Shown piece after piece: positions 62,301 to 64,000 of a stretch of 64,000 bases of DNA. The notes under the pieces were generated by a model. That model did not search any database. It had not been told where the DNA came from and saw nothing but the letters and a program-made list of their open reading frames with translations. Each line of letters opens with the position of its first letter. Position 1 is the stretch's first letter. Both the position numbers and the translations under genes were made by a program. Origin of the DNA: Cloeon dipterum (lineage: Eukaryota > Arthropoda > Insecta > Ephemeroptera > Baetidae); the NCBI RefSeq assembly GCF_949628265.1, contig NC_088789.1:9850886-9914885 (forward strand). The letters are read 5' to 3'.

Positions 62301-62312
62301 CGGCGTCTGCGA
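56313..62312 (+). CDS. Dl: Delta, DSL-family Notch ligand (partial, 3' end outside window)
   Basis: Four exons join in frame: 56313-56372, 56448-56726, 57922-57973 and 62003-62312, giving 233 codons so far. Exon 1 is a signal peptide (MRPLLLAVLLPLVLWPQ). Exons 2-3 hold the MNNL (C2-like) region, with SGLFELRLSTFENP, VCLKHYQAQV, FNFTWP and TFSLIVEAWHD; the last is typical of Delta rather than Serrate. Exon 4 contains the DSL domain (CDASYYGEGC, SRDDTFGHYTC, GYTGDYC) and the first EGF-like repeat (CMKGCVNGFCSRPGVC). Delta is a membrane ligand that activates Notch on neighbouring cells. The usual CRPRDD of the DSL domain reads CKSRDD here. A three-codon upstream ORF starts at 56309 and overlaps the start codon. 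The remaining EGF repeats, membrane segment and tail lie beyond the window. Confidence 0.95.
56727..57921 (+). other. Dl: Delta intron 2
   Basis: A 1.2-kb intron from GTGAGT to TTATCAG. It includes a (GGCA)5 run at about 57757-57776. No other gene is seen. Confidence 0.8.
57974..62002 (+). other. Dl: Delta intron 3, GC-rich
   Basis: A 4-kb intron, unusually GC- and CpG-rich, with many overlapping but featureless open frames. It contains a Su(H)-type site (GTTCCCACA, reverse TGTGGGAAC) at 58917-58925, a CT-rich run at about 61191-61208 and (AAAC)n near 60563. Such introns often hold enhancers, but none is proven here. Confidence 0.75.
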
Positions 62313-64000
62313 GTGAGTATATAAACCGATTTTTAGTTTTGAAAATCAGTGAAACTGTGCGAGCCACGCGCGGTCTCGGAGGAGTATCGTATTTAACGCG
62401 CCGTTAAATGGCGCGCGCGCTCGTTCCCGGCCCAAATCCATAAAAATACAGTTACCCCTTCGGCTGGTGTAACTCGAGCGTGATTTCGATTTCCCAAGTA
62501 ATTCGAGAAAAAAGAGCATCGTGTAGAAATGAAATCGCTGCCGCGGAGGATCGCTTTCCGTTTGAAAGTTAAAATAAGAGTTTATTTACTCGCGGCTGGC
62601 CGCTCTCCCATCTACACAGCGCGCGCTCATTAAAATTGACAAAACAGTCTCGGTGTCCATGCGGATGAGCGAGGGGATGGCTAGGCTCGCCGGCCGAAAA
62701 CCACCCCCCTGGTGCACCCCCGGCGGTGTCACCGGCCGGCGCTGCATGCACGCGCGCGCTGCTGCCGTCGGCGGTGGCTGTCACTGCTGTGGCAGACGCG
62801 CATGCAAATAAATCCGCCAGCGTGTTCACTGCGCCGCTGCCGTTGCTGCTGCTTTATGTGAACACTTACACATATATACACTCGCACACACAGAGTGAGC
62901 GCATTTGAATTACAAATACGGCGCGCTGACTCGTTTCCAAAAAGAGTCCCCTCTGCGCGGCTCCATTTTCCACACATTTGTCCGTCTTCATATGCCACTT
63001 TCACGCGGAATTTGCTTCACAAACGACGCAAATTGGTCGAAACGCCGCCGGAAATCGATCTTTTCACTCGCAAACCCGGGTCGCGCGGCATAAAGCTTTT
63101 ATTTACGTCTCGACTCGGATCAGTCCTCCCCACATGGAAACACGAAAATTTAATTTTGATGCGCCTTTTGGGGAATTTATGCCAGCTGGCGAGGACCCTC
63201 TCTGACAGGTGGAATCATGATGAAATTTAAATGTTTAATGTTTTAGCTTCATTAATATGTTAACTAAAACTAGCATTTTATAAAAAGGAAAATGGGAAAG
63301 ACGTGGAGTGGATAATGGTCCGACAAAAGTCCTAACCGATGAAGCTTGTAAGATTAAATTTTGACACTGCAAACCAGATTCGCGAAAATTTTGCAATGTC
63401 TTTTTATTGTATCCGCCATTAAACCGGCCTTAGTATTCCGCTCGAGACGTCTACACTGACGTAGTACTCGAAAGAAAAAGAAAAAAATATAAAAGACTAA
63501 TGAATTGCACATTGCTCTCGTTGTTATGCGATTACCAGCTCGAGGATAATAAATAAATCGGCACCTGGACTTAAAGAGCAGCTGTCAATTTCAAGTTCAC
63601 GGTGCTCCGAGATTGTCTTGTAAAAACATCTGCGTCTGCTTGAGACAAAAACGGGTCTTTTTGCACCAAAAACGTCCTCAGACGATTTTACACCATTCAC
63701 GCCAAGTGGCATGAGTAAAGTGGTGGCGGACTCGAGAGGGTGGGCTGACACTTGACGCGCGCTCGCTCGCGGGGTGCAATTGCGTTTCAATCGGCCGGAA
63801 AACGCGCTTTGCACGCACACAAAGGGGTTCCGTCTGCCGGCGTCTAATTTCGCGAAGTGATTCAATCTGCCGAGCGTCTGCGAGGAGCAGGAAGATGCCA
63901 GCCAGCCAGCCAGAGGACCGATTTTCTCACACACACACAGATACACTCCGTACCCACGCGTTGCACAAATTTGCTCAATCGGGCCGGTTTGCTGGTTTAA
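62313..64000 (+). other. Dl: Delta intron 4 (start)
   Basis: It begins with GTGAGT after exon 4, and no further EGF exon is found before the window ends. It contains a (GCCA)n run at about 63897-63913 and GC-rich patches. No independent gene is seen. Confidence 0.7.

Overview
The window is a stretch of an arthropod nuclear genome, most likely an insect. The evidence is short introns with GT-AG sites in conserved genes, TCAGT-type initiators, AT-rich intergenic DNA, long GA/CT microsatellites, and an LBR-type protein whose sterol-reductase motifs look degraded. I could not assign a species. All exon coordinates were built by hand from the sequence: reading-frame joins were checked by arithmetic and splice sites were read by eye.

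Left part (1-9.3 kb). A MAP-kinase phosphatase of the DUSP10/MKP-5 type lies on the minus strand and is cut by the left edge. It has a rhodanese-like domain and the start of the dual-specificity phosphatase domain. Its first intron and upstream flank hold 13 exact AP-1 sites (TGAGTCA/TGACTCA) in 6.2 kb plus two CREs, against about six AP-1 sites in the remaining ~55 kb. JNK and p38 are the expected substrates of this phosphatase family and AP-1 is their output, so a feedback loop like Drosophila puckered is the most interesting inference.

Middle part (11.2-28.1 kb) is a compact cluster of housekeeping genes. In order: an unrecognised nuclear protein with a long Pro/Lys-rich N-terminus (minus; an 18-bp perfect double-CRE palindrome lies upstream); lamin B receptor (minus); FKBP2, an ER prolyl isomerase (minus; a decayed copy of its exon 1 sits in intron 2); Rab4 (plus); alpha-SNAP (plus; two alternative first coding exons); calmodulin (minus); and prefoldin subunit 2 (minus). 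ACCGGT motifs cluster upstream of LBR, FKBP2 and PFDN2.

Right part (28.1-64 kb). A desert of about 28 kb with no convincing coding gene alternates AT-rich DNA with GC/CpG-rich patches. It contains a 430-bp foldback element, a 54-bp tandem duplication, a (GA)31 tract, CREs and a few isolated strong splice donors. Downstream of it the Notch ligand Delta starts at 56,313 on the plus strand. Four exons are in the window (signal peptide, MNNL region, DSL domain, start of the EGF region), and the gene runs off the right edge. The desert is most simply the upstream regulatory landscape of Delta, possibly with unannotated lncRNA exons.
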